DNA of 42,049 nucleotides, from positions 1-42,049 of the forward strand of contig JANWYN010000059.1 of the NCBI GenBank assembly GCA_025055235.1, in the 5' to 3' direction. The position numbers were made by a program, and so were the translations under genes. Of the stretch, positions 1-7,631 are shown piece after piece. This stretch comes from Candidatus Roseilinea sp. GTDB lineage: Bacteria; Chloroflexota; Anaerolineae; J036; Brachytrichaceae. Every line of letters begins with the position of its first letter. Positions within the stretch are counted from its first letter, which is position 1. The notes beneath the pieces were generated by a model that searched no databases, had not been told where the DNA came from, and saw only the letters and a list, made by a program, of their open reading frames with translations.

Positions 1-173
1 TTCGCCGCCAGAATCGCTTCGCGCAGGGTGCAGGCGCTGTCGTTGGTGGTGTTATCGAGCAGCGAGTTGACGACGTAGCCGGCGGCATACGCCGGGCGCA
101 CCGCCGGCCCCACCGGCAGCAGGCCGAACAGAAGAACGATAACGGTCATCAGAGAGAAGAGTTTGCGTATCAT
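1..173 (-). CDS. N-terminus of a CSLREA-type secreted beta-helix protein (partial)
   Basis: The gene runs off the left edge, leaving about 57 residues. It starts with a signal peptide (Met-Ile-Arg-Lys, then a hydrophobic stretch LFSLMTVIVLLFGLLP, cleavage likely after AYA). The mature part begins with the CSLREA-like motif ([11 protein letters not shown], then CTLREAI). This motif marks secreted proteins with a right-handed parallel beta-helix and a choice-of-anchor C-terminus. Bases 1-88 are nearly identical to 1350-1437 in the next gene, so the two are tandem paralogues. A poor AGGAGCAAAACACC stretch before the ATG could act as a ribosome site. The function of these surface or secreted proteins is unknown. 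Confidence 0.75.
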   Translation of the reverse strand, partial: MIRKLFSLMTVIVLLFGLLPVGPAVRPAYAAGYVVNSLLDNTTNDSACTLREAILAA

Positions 174-373
174 GGTGTTTTGCTCCTGTTGAGAAATGTT
201 GAGAAATAGAAATAGTTAGGGATGAACATGGTGGGGTCTTCAGCTAAGCAGTCATCGCGTCTCACTCCTTTCTAGTGCAGAACGTTCCGGCCGGGAAGGC
301 GCGCCCGGCCTTCGCGGCCCCTGACCATCACCGGCGCATCCACCGCCGCAAGGCGCGGCAAACAGACCGCCGC

Positions 374-1513
374 TCACTTTGAAATATACGGTAGGTATAG
401 ATAGAGATAGGGTGAGTGCTCATACGCGCCGATGTCGCACACCGCTGTGCCGTTCAAGTCGCCGTCCTGCGGGCGAGTCACCCCGTTCTGCGATTGGTTG
501 TTCACCGGGGGCGCGGCGCAGGTGGCGTTGTCGCCTGCATCCATCGCCGGGCTGCCGGGGTTGAGCGGAAAGTACGCGGGGTTGCCCGTCAACGCACCCA
601 GATTCGGGTCTTGCCCGAGGATGTTGCCGTTCGAGTTGTTGACCAAGCCGCAGGCGTTGGTGCTGTCTTCGATGAGATTGTTGTTACTCGCGCTGCTCAG
701 TGAGCCGACGCAATCGCCGCCGCTCGTGCTGTTGGCAACGATGGTGTTCTTGAGCGTCGCCGTGCCGTCGTTATAGATGCCACCGCCGCCGGCGCTTGCG
801 CTGTTGCCGGAGAAGGTGCTGTTGGTCACCGTCAGCGTGCCGTTGTTCCAGAGGCCGCCGCCGAAGCCGGTGGCACTGTTGCCGGAGAAAGTGCTGTTGG
901 TCACCGTCAGCGCGCCGGAGTTGGCGATGCCGCCGCCGCCGAAGTTGGCGCTGTTGCCGGAGAAGGTGCTGCCCGTCACCGTCAGCGTGCCGCTGCTGAA
1001 GTTGCGGATGCCGCCGCCGAAGTTGGCGCTGTTGCCGGAGAAGGTGCTGCCCGTCACCGTCAGCGTGCCGGAGTTGGCGATGCCGCCGCCGCTGCCGGCG
1101 TTTCCGTTGGCAATCGTCAGGTTGCGCAGGGTGAGGTCGGCACCGCTGTCCACAATCATCACCCGCACGCTGTTATTCCCGCTGATGGTGATGTTCTGCC
1201 CCGTGCCGTCTATCGTCAGCTTCCCCGCCGTGCTCGCGTTCACGATGTTGGGCAGGGTCAAGCCGAGCGTAATCGTGCCGTTCACGCTGAAGGTGATGGT
1301 GTCGTCGGCATTGCTGGGGGAGCCGGGACAGTCGGTATCGGCGCCGTTGTTCGCTTCCTGGATCGCTTCGCGCAGGGTGCAGACGCTGTCGTTGGTGGTG
1401 TTGTCGAGCAGCGAGTTGACGACGTAGCCGGCGGCATATACGGGCTGCGGGGCGCGCCATCCAAAGAGCAGGGCGGTCAAAAGTAGTGCGAATGCCAAAC
1501 GAAGCTGTTTCAA
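374..1513 (-). CDS. CSLREA / choice-of-anchor Q right-handed beta-helix secreted protein
   Basis: This is a 379-residue secreted protein. I chose a TTG start at 1513 because a perfect AAGGAGG lies 6 nt upstream and the frame then opens with a signal peptide ([18 protein letters not shown], cleavage near VYAA). Reading through upstream would only translate the out-of-frame end of the neighbouring lipoprotein gene. Next comes the CSLREA motif ([22 protein letters not shown]), then a parallel beta-helix made of repeats of the type [18 protein letters not shown] (four or five rungs, residues about 140-250). The C-terminus has the GAYE motif typical of choice-of-anchor Q domains and ends YLYLPYISK, a tail I associate with secreted Chloroflexota proteins. 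It is a cell-surface or exported protein with no recognisable catalytic residues, and a paralogue of the gene at the left edge. Confidence 0.85.
   Translation of the reverse strand: MKQLRLAFALLLTALLFGWRAPQPVYAAGYVVNSLLDNTTNDSVCTLREAIQEANNGADTDCPGSPSNADDTITFSVNGTITLGLTLPNIVNASTAGKLTIDGTGQNITISGNNSVRVMIVDSGADLTLRNLTIANGNAGSGGGIANSGTLTVTGSTFSGNSANFGGGIRNFSSGTLTVTGSTFSGNSANFGGGGIANSGALTVTNSTFSGNSATGFGGGLWNNGTLTVTNSTFSGNSASAGGGGIYNDGTATLKNTIVANSTSGGDCVGSLSSASNNNLIEDSTNACGLVNNSNGNILGQDPNLGALTGNPAYFPLNPGSPAMDAGDNATCAAPPVNNQSQNGVTRPQDGDLNGTAVCDIGAYEHSPYLYLYLPYISK
783..1085 (-). repeat. DNA repeats encoding beta-helix rungs
   Basis: Four imperfect direct copies of a 75-78 base unit lie here. Each contains the core TTGCCGGAGAA(A/G)GTGCTG on the plus strand (cores start at about 803, 879, 954 and 1032). 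They encode successive rungs of the beta-helix. The high DNA identity between copies suggests recent duplication or ongoing recombination. Confidence 0.8.
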
Positions 1514-1551
1514 GGTAAGCCTCCTTGTGATGAGTGATTGACTGACGGGCG

Positions 1552-2413
1552 CTACAGAGTAACGTATTCCAGCAGGACGGTTTCGGTCGTACCGATGCTC
1601 CCCGAACCACTCGACCTGACCATGCCCACCCCCGGCGCGAACCAGGTCGAGTCGGTGCTGTCGAATGTGAGGCCGGACATGCCGGCTACGGAGATTTTCA
1701 TTTTGACGGTGCAATCCACCCGCAGCGCCTGGAACTCGCCAGCCGGCACGTTGACCGTCTCTATAATTTCCTGCTTTGCAGGAAGTCTCCAGCTCGTTGC
1801 GCGCTTCGATGATCACATCACTGGCGCTCTGCTTACCCGAATAGACGATCTTCTGCGACCACGACTGTCCAGGCTGCGGGTCGGCCGGATAGGTGATGCC
1901 TTCGTTCGATTCGACGGTGAAATCGAACTGCATACCGGCAGCAGCAACTGAAGGTCCTCCCGGTGGAGTTAGGGCGATGAAGCTGCTATCCCGGCAGGCC
2001 CAACTGCCCTTGCGAATGGTGCCGCTGCCAAAGGTGTCCTGGTCGTCGAAGCCATCGGCGCGCACGGCGGTGATGGTGCGCGTGAACGTGTCGCTGCTCA
2101 CACCGCTCAGCTGGTATTTCCACGTCGCGCCCTGCACGACCGGGTAGTATCGGCTCTGGCACGCACTGCCAGACGACACTGCCGGTGTCGTCGCCGGCGA
2201 GTCGGCCGTTGCAGCCGGCGTTGAGGTTGGCTCTACCGTCGCGGTAGGTGCAGATGTTGCAGCTGGTGCAGCGGTGGCTGTGGGCGCGGATGTGGCTGCG
2301 GGCGCCCGTGTCGGCCCCGGCTCTGCCGCTGCAGTTGGAGCAGGAGATTGGCTTGCCGAGCAGGCCGGCATGATCAGCGCTTTTAGGATAAGACCAAGAT
2401 GAGCAAGTTTCAT
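1552..2413 (-). pseudogene. Frameshifted secreted lipoprotein with Thr/Pro/Ala-rich linker
   Basis: The reading frame from the ATG at 2413 encodes a short signal peptide with a plausible lipobox (IMPAC, Cys about 18). A low-complexity linker of Ala, Pro and Thr follows (residues about 20-80, [16 protein letters not shown]-like). Then comes a globular domain starting near [16 protein letters not shown], as in secreted lipoproteins of unknown function. Near 1783 (plus strand GGAAGTC) one extra base breaks the frame. Upstream the frame reads ...ARNELET; the continuation in the other frame, [17 protein letters not shown], runs to a stop at 1552. Removing one base gives a continuous protein of about 286 residues. 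It may be a real null allele or a sequencing error. Unrepaired, the frame runs on into the downstream beta-helix gene and looks like a false 679-residue fusion. Confidence 0.7.
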
Positions 2414-2449
2414 TGCCGAATGCCTCCCTAGTCGCGGCGCGCAAGAACA

Positions 2450-2482
2450 AGCGCCTAACGCGCTCAGAGCGCGTTAGGCGCT
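2450..2482 (-). terminator. Perfect 16-bp inverted repeat, probable terminator
   Basis: AGCGCCTAACGCGCTC at 2450-2465 is exactly mirrored at 2467-2482 with a single-base centre. It lies 10 bases past the stop of the minus-strand pseudogene at 2492-2895 and before the lipoprotein start. In the minus direction it is followed by a T-containing stretch (TTGTTCTTG), so it fits a factor-independent terminator, though the T-run is weak. Confidence 0.6.
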
Positions 2483-2491
2483 CCGGACGAT

Positions 2492-2895
2492 TTAAGGGGC
2501 TCTCATCACCGACGGCGCATAGACCAGCGCGCCCGGCTGAGTCCAGAACCCGCCTTGCAGGGTGTAGCCGTCGCCGGTCAGCGCGCCGGTATCGGCCTGG
2601 CCGATCGTGCCACCTAACTCGTAGCCACCACCGGTGCTGAACGTCGCGCCGCCACCGTCCACCGTGTTCCGCGTCAGGGTGTAGCCGCCGCCGGTCTGTG
2701 CAGCGGCAGCACCTGCGCCCAGCAGCAGCGCGAGCGCGATAAGATGTTCGCTGGTGCGCCTGCACTGCCCTTCGGCTCGACTACACCTTCACTCTGCCCT
2801 TCGCCCACCTGCGCTTGTCCGTGGTTCAACGCTATTGTCATCGTCAATCCGGCTGCCAGTCCCAGCGCGGCCATCGTCCTGTAGGTTCGGTTCAT
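2492..2895 (-). pseudogene. Short Gly-rich secreted protein, frame-broken composite
   Basis: A well-placed AAGGAG 9 nt before the ATG at 2895 begins a signal-peptide-like sequence (MNRTYRTMAALGLAAGLTMT). About 50 residues later the frame must shift (near 2740) to continue into a second signal-like stretch (LIALALLLGAGAAAAQT). A glycine-rich body follows (GGGYTLTRNTVDGGG, GGGYELGGTIGQADTG, GDGYTLQGGFWTQPG) and ends at TAA 2492. Two successive hydrophobic leaders and no start codon for the second suggest either a one-base frameshift or fusion of two gene remnants. The body closely matches the broken copy at 3898-4128. The function of this small secreted family is unknown; it may be a cell-surface or choice-of-anchor-like protein. 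Confidence 0.6.
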
Positions 2896-3145
2896 GTCTG
2901 TTTGCTCCTTTTCGCTGAGAAACCTGCTTTGTTCACCATGAACGTCGCCTTGCGACTAGTTTGACCCTGCCGGTCACCAACGTGATGAACTTCGCGCGAT
3001 GAACGGCGCGCTGCTGCTTGAATCACTCCGATCTTTCGCACGCATCACCTCTCTCATGTGTCAATTTAGCCGGCGCGGCGGAGTGTATAAATGGCTGCGA
3101 GATTCGCAAGTAGATTCACGAACTGATCATGAGCTGACCGGACAA

Positions 3146-3724
3146 CTACGAACTAAATCTGAGCCAATACCGCTCATCAACCACGCTTGCAGATCTGCCG
3201 GCCGAGTGGCACTTGTGGACTACGGCAGTGTCGTCCAGGTTCGTTGCAATCACAACGTGATAAGCGTTGTTGCCCTGAATGTCCGAGGTGCTTTCCGCGA
3301 TGAAGTTGCCGTCTATGTTGATGTCGTCTTCGTCAATGTCTCCGCTCAGAATGGTGACGTTGACCGCTGGATTGCGCTGGTTCAATGCGTCTTCCGTTCC
3401 GGCAAAGCCCCCATAGACAGCAACGTCTCTCTCAAGAGCGAAGTGTGCTCTGCGTGGATCGGGATCGGTGGTGGTGGGCCTGTGCACGCCTGCCCGAACC
3501 CAGATCTCGTCGCCACGCTCGGCAACCAAGAGGGCGTATTCCAGTGAGCAAGCTCTCTCCCAGGAGTCGCATGATCCGTCGGTCAGTCCGCGTGACGCAG
3601 CGTAGCGCACGTTGCTCGCTGCGCGCGCACGCGGCATTATGCTCGACGCGAGCGCGAATACAAGAGATAACCCAACCAGCAAAAGAGCGACCCCAGTGAT
3701 TAGATGACGAGGCGCGTTGTTCAT
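3146..3724 (-). CDS. Truncated beta-helix (polymorphic-repeat type) secreted protein
   Basis: This encodes 192 residues from the ATG at 3724 (GAGGGAG just upstream). It opens with a signal peptide (HLITGVALLLVGLSLVFALA). The N-terminal domain of large parallel beta-helix surface proteins follows: a DGSCDSWERACSLEYAL block, GDEIWVRAGVHRP, a VYGGFAGTE motif, and NVTILSGDIDEDD. In full-length relatives that I recall, HVVIATNLDDTAVV is followed by many helix rungs. Here the frame leaves this pattern after about residue 170 and stops, so most of the protein is missing. I regard it as a 3'-deleted remnant, although it retains an intact start and leader and could still be made. Confidence 0.6.
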   Translation of the reverse strand: MNNAPRHLITGVALLLVGLSLVFALASSIMPRARAASNVRYAASRGLTDGSCDSWERACSLEYALLVAERGDEIWVRAGVHRPTTTDPDPRRAHFALERDVAVYGGFAGTEDALNQRNPAVNVTILSGDIDEDDINIDGNFIAESTSDIQGNNAYHVVIATNLDDTAVVHKCHSAGRSASVVDERYWLRFSS

Positions 3725-3897
3725 GATGCTCCCTCTGTTGTTCACGATACTTCCTATTTTGTAGACGGGCGGCGGCCCGAACGGTATACACCTGAGCCGT
3801 CTTGGAGACGCCGAACCCGCATCGCCAGGGCCGGCTCGATCTAATGTCCCGTCTCCCCGTCGTTTTCTCAACATAAGGGAGATGTTAGAGGTAGGGG

Positions 3898-4128
3898 CTA
3901 CGTGCTCGCCGATGGCGCATAGACCGGCACGCCCGGCTGAGTCCAGAACCCGCCTTGCAGGGTGTAGCCGTCGCCGGTCAGCGTCCCGGCGTCGGCCTAG
4001 CTGATCGTCCGACCAGCTTGTAGCCACCGCCAGTGCCGAACGTCACTCCGCCGCCGGTTTGCGCGGCGGCAGCGCTCGCGCCCAGCAGCAGCGTGGCTGC
4101 AATGAAGATAGCCTTTGCCCAGGACGCC
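3898..4128 (-). pseudogene. Degenerate second copy of the short Gly-rich secreted protein
   Basis: The minus strand encodes a leader (WAKAIFIAATLLLGASAAAAQT) and then GGGVTFGTGGGYKLVG. A missing base, an in-frame TAG in place of the paralogue's CAG, and then the paralogous end (GDGYTLQGGFWTQPGVPVYAPS) follow, with a stop at 3898. Relative to the copy at 2492-2895 it lacks about 11 residues (TLTRNTVDGGG region), has one frameshift near 4010 and one nonsense codon near 4000. No start codon is visible. It is a clear pseudogene of a tandem duplicate. Confidence 0.75.
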
Positions 4129-4301
4129 CGGCTCGCATGCGCAAGGTCGAGCAGCGCACAGCCGATGCAAGTCGCCCGGCCGCTCTGACGTCAGGGGACG
4201 CGTTTCACGCGCCGACGGACCACCTCTCCGTCCGGCGGAAGCCGCAGGGCGCGCTCTGAATGGCCCGCATGGGCTACCACAGCGCGCCGTTGGCAGCGCA
4301 C

Positions 4302-4347
4302 CCGGGCACGGCACGGAACGGCGTCCGGGCACGGCACGGAACGGAGT
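4302..4347. repeat. 23-bp tandem repeat with fold-back, in a ~300-base gene-free stretch
   Basis: Two copies of CCGGGCACGGCACGGAACGG(C/A)GT lie head to tail, followed by CCGTGCCC, which pairs with GGGCACGG inside copy 2 (4327-4334 with 4348-4355). It sits between the pseudogene remnant and the clp-RF gene. I see no gene in 4131-4430. Confidence 0.7.
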
Positions 4348-4396
4348 CCGTGCCCTACCGTGCGATGGTTTGCCCCTATCCGCAAATGCACCCTGC

Positions 4397-4423
4397 TTGA
4401 CGGGAGATCAACGCCGATAAAAT
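4397..4423 (+). promoter_or_regulatory. Candidate promoter of the clp-RF gene
   Basis: TTGACG at 4397-4402 and TAAAAT at 4418-4423 are separated by 15 nt. The ATG at 4431 lies only 7 nt after the -10-like box, and no Shine-Dalgarno sequence is present. This fits a leaderless transcript. The spacing is slightly short. Confidence 0.4.
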
Positions 4424-4430
4424 TCTGTTC

Positions 4431-7400
4431 ATGGTCGCGTCCGAATCACAGCCATCCCCGGTGCCGCCCGATGCCGTGCGCATGATCCCGGGCGAGCCGC
4501 AGCCGGTCGGCGCTGTGTCTCCGTCGCCGCCGGTAGGCGGGCCGGCTGCGGACGGCCAACCGTCACAGGATCTCGCCGCGCGCCTGAGCACCTTCTGCAC
4601 CGACTTGACCCAGCTCGCGCTGGACGGCAAGCTCAGCGTGGCCTACGGGCGCGACGCCGAGGTGGAAGAAGCACTGCGCGCGCTGGCCTCGCCAGGGACG
4701 CTCTTCCCCATGCTCACCGGCGGGCCGCGCAGCGGCAAGACCACCGTCGCCCACCACGTCGCCAACCGCATCGTCCGCGCCGAATGCCCCGAGCCACTCC
4801 AAGGGTTGCGCGTATACGAGACCACGCCCAGCCGCCTGATCAACGGCTTGGGCGGGTTGCACCAGTGGATGAGCGAGATCAACGGGCTGCTCGCGTTGCT
4901 CGCCCAGTCGAACGTCGTCCTCTTTCTGCGTGACTTCCACACGGCACTCGGCCTGGGCATCCCGCCTGGCGAGTCCGGCCCCGATCTGGCTTCGGCGCTG
5001 GGCGACCTGCTGCAGAGCGCGCATCCTCGCATGTTGTTCGAGGCGCGCAGCCGCGGGCTGGAGCGCCTATTCACCGAGGCGCCGGCCCTGCGCAGCTTGT
5101 TCGCCCCGATCAAGGTGGACGCAATGATGCGCGAGGCCGCCGCAGCCGTCATCCGGCGCGCGGCAGAGGACTTGGAGATCATTCACGAGGTCGGCATCGG
5201 CGAGGACGCCTGCGACGAAGCGCTGGAACTCGCCGCGCGCTTCCTGCTCAACGAGGCGCTGCCGGGGTCGGCGCTGGATATGTTGAAGGATACGCTCACG
5301 ACGGCCGGCGCAGGGAACGGCGGCACCAAGACGCTCACCCGCGCCGACGTGCGCCATCGTTTCATCCAGCGCAGCGGCCTGCCGGAGTTCCTGGTCAACG
5401 ACGACGCGCCCTACGACGAAGAGGCCGCGCGCAAGTTCCTCACCCAGCGCGTGTTCGGCCAAGAGGTGGCGGTCGAGGCCGTGCTGCGCATGATCGCCCT
5501 CGTCCGCGCCCGCCTGAACAACCCGCAGCGTCCGATGGGCGTGTTCCTCTTCCTCGGCCCGACCGGCGTGGGCAAGACCGAGTTGGTCAAGGCGTTGGCG
5601 CGCTTTTTGTTCGGCGGCGAGGAGCGGATCGTGCGCTTCAACATGGCCGACTTCAACAACCCGTGGACGGCGGTGGATCGCATGTTCGGCGATCCTCACG
5701 GCAGCACCGAGCTGGAGCGCCTGGGCATGCTGAGCGCGCGCATGGCGCAGCAGACGTTCGCCGTCCTGCTGCTGGATGAATTCGAGAAGGCCATCCCGGA
5801 CATGTATCAGCGCTTCTTGCAACTGTTCGACGAGGGCATTCTGATCAACGGGCAAGGCGAAGAGCTGAACCTGCGCAACACCGTCATCGTGCTCACGTCC
5901 AACCTGGGCGCGCAGTTGCTCAACCCGCAGCTCGGCTTCCGGGTGGGCGACCCGGTCGAGGAAGCAGAGCGCGCCATCATCCGCGAGAGCGAGGCCTACT
6001 TCCGGCCCGAATTCATCAACCGCCTCGACGCGGTGTGCTTCTTCAAGCCGCTTTCGCGCAACGTCATTCGCCAGATCGCCCAGCGCGAGGTGAACGACGT
6101 GATCGCGCGCGAGGGCATCGTCCGGCGCGGCCTGCGCGTCAGCGTGGACGATTCGGTGATTGACCTGCTGGTCGAGCGCGGCTACGACCTGCGCTTCGGC
6201 GCGCGCTATCTGAAGCGGCAGATCGAGCGCAGCATCACCTACCCCCTGGCGCGCCAGATCGCCCGCAAGCGCTTGCCCGACGGCGCAACCGTCCGGCTGA
6301 TCGCCCGCGGCGGCGAGATCGCCGTTTGGGTGGTGGACGAGGGTGGGGAGAATGGAGACTCGAGATTGGAGATGAGAGATGCAATCTCTTTCCAATCTCT
6401 ACCCGCGAAGGAGCTGCGCGCCCGGCTCGATGCGCTGGGCGAACGCGTCGAGCGCATGATGGAACAGCACCATATCGCCGAGCTGAAAGCACGCGTCTCG
6501 GCCATGATCGAGCGCATCGGCCAGCCCGATTTCTGGCAGCATCCCCAAGAAGCCACGGCGCAGATCGAGGCGATGAACCTGCTCTCGCAGCGCGTGGATC
6601 AAGCCGAGAACGTGCGCCGGCTGTTCGAGCAATGCGACGGCGCGCTGAAGCGTGTGGCTGCGGCGCGCGGCAAGGCGGCGGCGGGCGACCTGGCAGAGGC
6701 CAATCGCCTCTACGCCGAGCTGGCGCGCGAGCTGCCGCTGGCCGAGACCATGCTATGCCTGCGCAGCGACGAGGATCAGGCCGGCGCGTTCGTCACCGTG
6801 CGCGCCATCGTCGCAGCCAACGAAGATGCCGCGCTGCCGGCGGAATGGGCGCGCGATCTGGCGCTGATGTACGCCGAATGGGCGAAGGCGCGTGGCTTTC
6901 CCGTGGCGCTGGTCAATGAAGCCACCGCCGGCGACGGCGTGCTCGAAGCGACCATCAACATCACCGGCTTCGGCGCATACGCCCTGCTCAAGGGCGAGAC
7001 CGGGTCGCACCGGCTGGTGCGCCAATCGCCGAAGCGCGACGGCGAGCGCGTCAGCGTTTGGGCGCGGGTAGAAGTGTTCCCCGATGCGCCCGTGGCCGGC
7101 AACGCGGCGAACGAAGTCAGAATCGAACACCGCCCCTTGCGCGAACCGGGCGTGTTGACGAACAAGTTGCTGCGCCAAACGACGATCACGCTGGGCAAGT
7201 TGGGCGAAGCCGGAGGCCGGCGCACCCTCGTCTGGCGACACGCCCTGCCCGCCGATGAAATCGAGGGGCACGCGCGGCGCTATGTGCCCCGATGGCTGAA
7301 CGCGCAGCAACAGTTGGCGCGAGTGACGCAGGCGGAGGGCGATGAGCCGCTGAAGCTGGCCGACCAAGTGCGCACCTACACCCTATTCAAGCAGGCGAGC

Positions 7401-7505
7401 GTCAAGGATGCGCGCACCGGACTGACCAGCACGCAGCCGAAGAAGGTGTTGGCCGGCGCGCTTGACGAATTCCTGATCGCCTATCTAACGGCCAGTTTGG
7501 GCTAG
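4431..7505 (+). CDS. ClpB-like double AAA+ ATPase fused to a GGQ-less release-factor-2-like domain
   Basis: The protein has 1024 residues. The first 45 are Pro/Ala-rich. D1 (about 66-320) has Walker A GGPRSGKTT (97-105), but its Walker B reads LFLRDFH (164-170), so the usual DE is RD. The arginine-finger segment is LRSLFA instead of LERRF. D2 (about 335-635) keeps GPTGVGKT (376-383), LLLDEFEKA (446-454), TSN sensor 1, FRPEFINRLD and the GAR sensor 2. The pore-loop GYVG of Clp unfoldases is GSTE here. A repeat-derived linker (about 641-657) leads to a coiled-coil PCRF-like region. Next is a release-factor-2 domain (KGETGSHRLVRQSPK, 854-868; VKDARTG near the end). The SPF stop-recognition motif is SPK, and the GGQ position (about 901-911) reads RPLREPGVLTN. 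I infer an ATPase that docks on ribosomes but neither threads substrates nor hydrolyses peptidyl-tRNA. Confidence 0.85.
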   Translation: MVASESQPSPVPPDAVRMIPGEPQPVGAVSPSPPVGGPAADGQPSQDLAARLSTFCTDLTQLALDGKLSVAYGRDAEVEEALRALASPGTLFPMLTGGPRSGKTTVAHHVANRIVRAECPEPLQGLRVYETTPSRLINGLGGLHQWMSEINGLLALLAQSNVVLFLRDFHTALGLGIPPGESGPDLASALGDLLQSAHPRMLFEARSRGLERLFTEAPALRSLFAPIKVDAMMREAAAAVIRRAAEDLEIIHEVGIGEDACDEALELAARFLLNEALPGSALDMLKDTLTTAGAGNGGTKTLTRADVRHRFIQRSGLPEFLVNDDAPYDEEAARKFLTQRVFGQEVAVEAVLRMIALVRARLNNPQRPMGVFLFLGPTGVGKTELVKALARFLFGGEERIVRFNMADFNNPWTAVDRMFGDPHGSTELERLGMLSARMAQQTFAVLLLDEFEKAIPDMYQRFLQLFDEGILINGQGEELNLRNTVIVLTSNLGAQLLNPQLGFRVGDPVEEAERAIIRESEAYFRPEFINRLDAVCFFKPLSRNVIRQIAQREVNDVIAREGIVRRGLRVSVDDSVIDLLVERGYDLRFGARYLKRQIERSITYPLARQIARKRLPDGATVRLIARGGEIAVWVVDEGGENGDSRLEMRDAISFQSLPAKELRARLDALGERVERMMEQHHIAELKARVSAMIERIGQPDFWQHPQEATAQIEAMNLLSQRVDQAENVRRLFEQCDGALKRVAAARGKAAAGDLAEANRLYAELARELPLAETMLCLRSDEDQAGAFVTVRAIVAANEDAALPAEWARDLALMYAEWAKARGFPVALVNEATAGDGVLEATINITGFGAYALLKGETGSHRLVRQSPKRDGERVSVWARVEVFPDAPVAGNAANEVRIEHRPLREPGVLTNKLLRQTTITLGKLGEAGGRRTLVWRHALPADEIEGHARRYVPRWLNAQQQLARVTQAEGDEPLKLADQVRTYTLFKQASVKDARTGLTSTQPKKVLAGALDEFLIAYLTASLG
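6351..6400. repeat. Heptamer-phased inverted repeat inside clp-RF (interdomain linker)
   Basis: GAGATTGGA (6362-6370) pairs exactly with TCCAATCTC (6391-6399), and AGAGAT (6375-6380) pairs with ATCTCT (6384-6389). The left arm reads as 7-nt units (GAGATTG, GAGATGA, GAGATGC). It is in frame and encodes roughly GDSRLEMRDAISFQSLP between the AAA+ and release-factor domains. Confidence 0.8.
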
Positions 7506-7556
7506 AGATAGCGCTGTGATTCGCGCAGCGGATGAATCCGCGCGCAACGCAAGGCG

Positions 7557-7577
7557 AAGCCGGCGCAGGGCCGGCTT
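7557..7577 (+). terminator. Hairpin downstream of clp-RF
   Basis: AAGCCGGC and GCCGGCTT form a perfect 8-bp stem around GCAGG, about 50 bases after the clp-RF stop. The base composition suits an intrinsic terminator, though only a short T stretch follows. Confidence 0.5.
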
Positions 7578-7582
7578 TGCTG

Positions 7583-7617
7583 CCGGTTGCTCGCGACTTT
7601 AGTCGCCGAGCAACCGG
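7583..7617. terminator. Long hairpin between convergent genes
   Basis: CCGGTTGCTCG and CGAGCAACCGG pair over 11 bp, with an inner CGACT/AGTCG stem after a one-base bulge. It ends 15 bases before the stop of the minus-strand gene at 7632. It may terminate both convergent transcription units. Confidence 0.6.
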
Positions 7618-7631
7618 AGAAGTGCACCTGA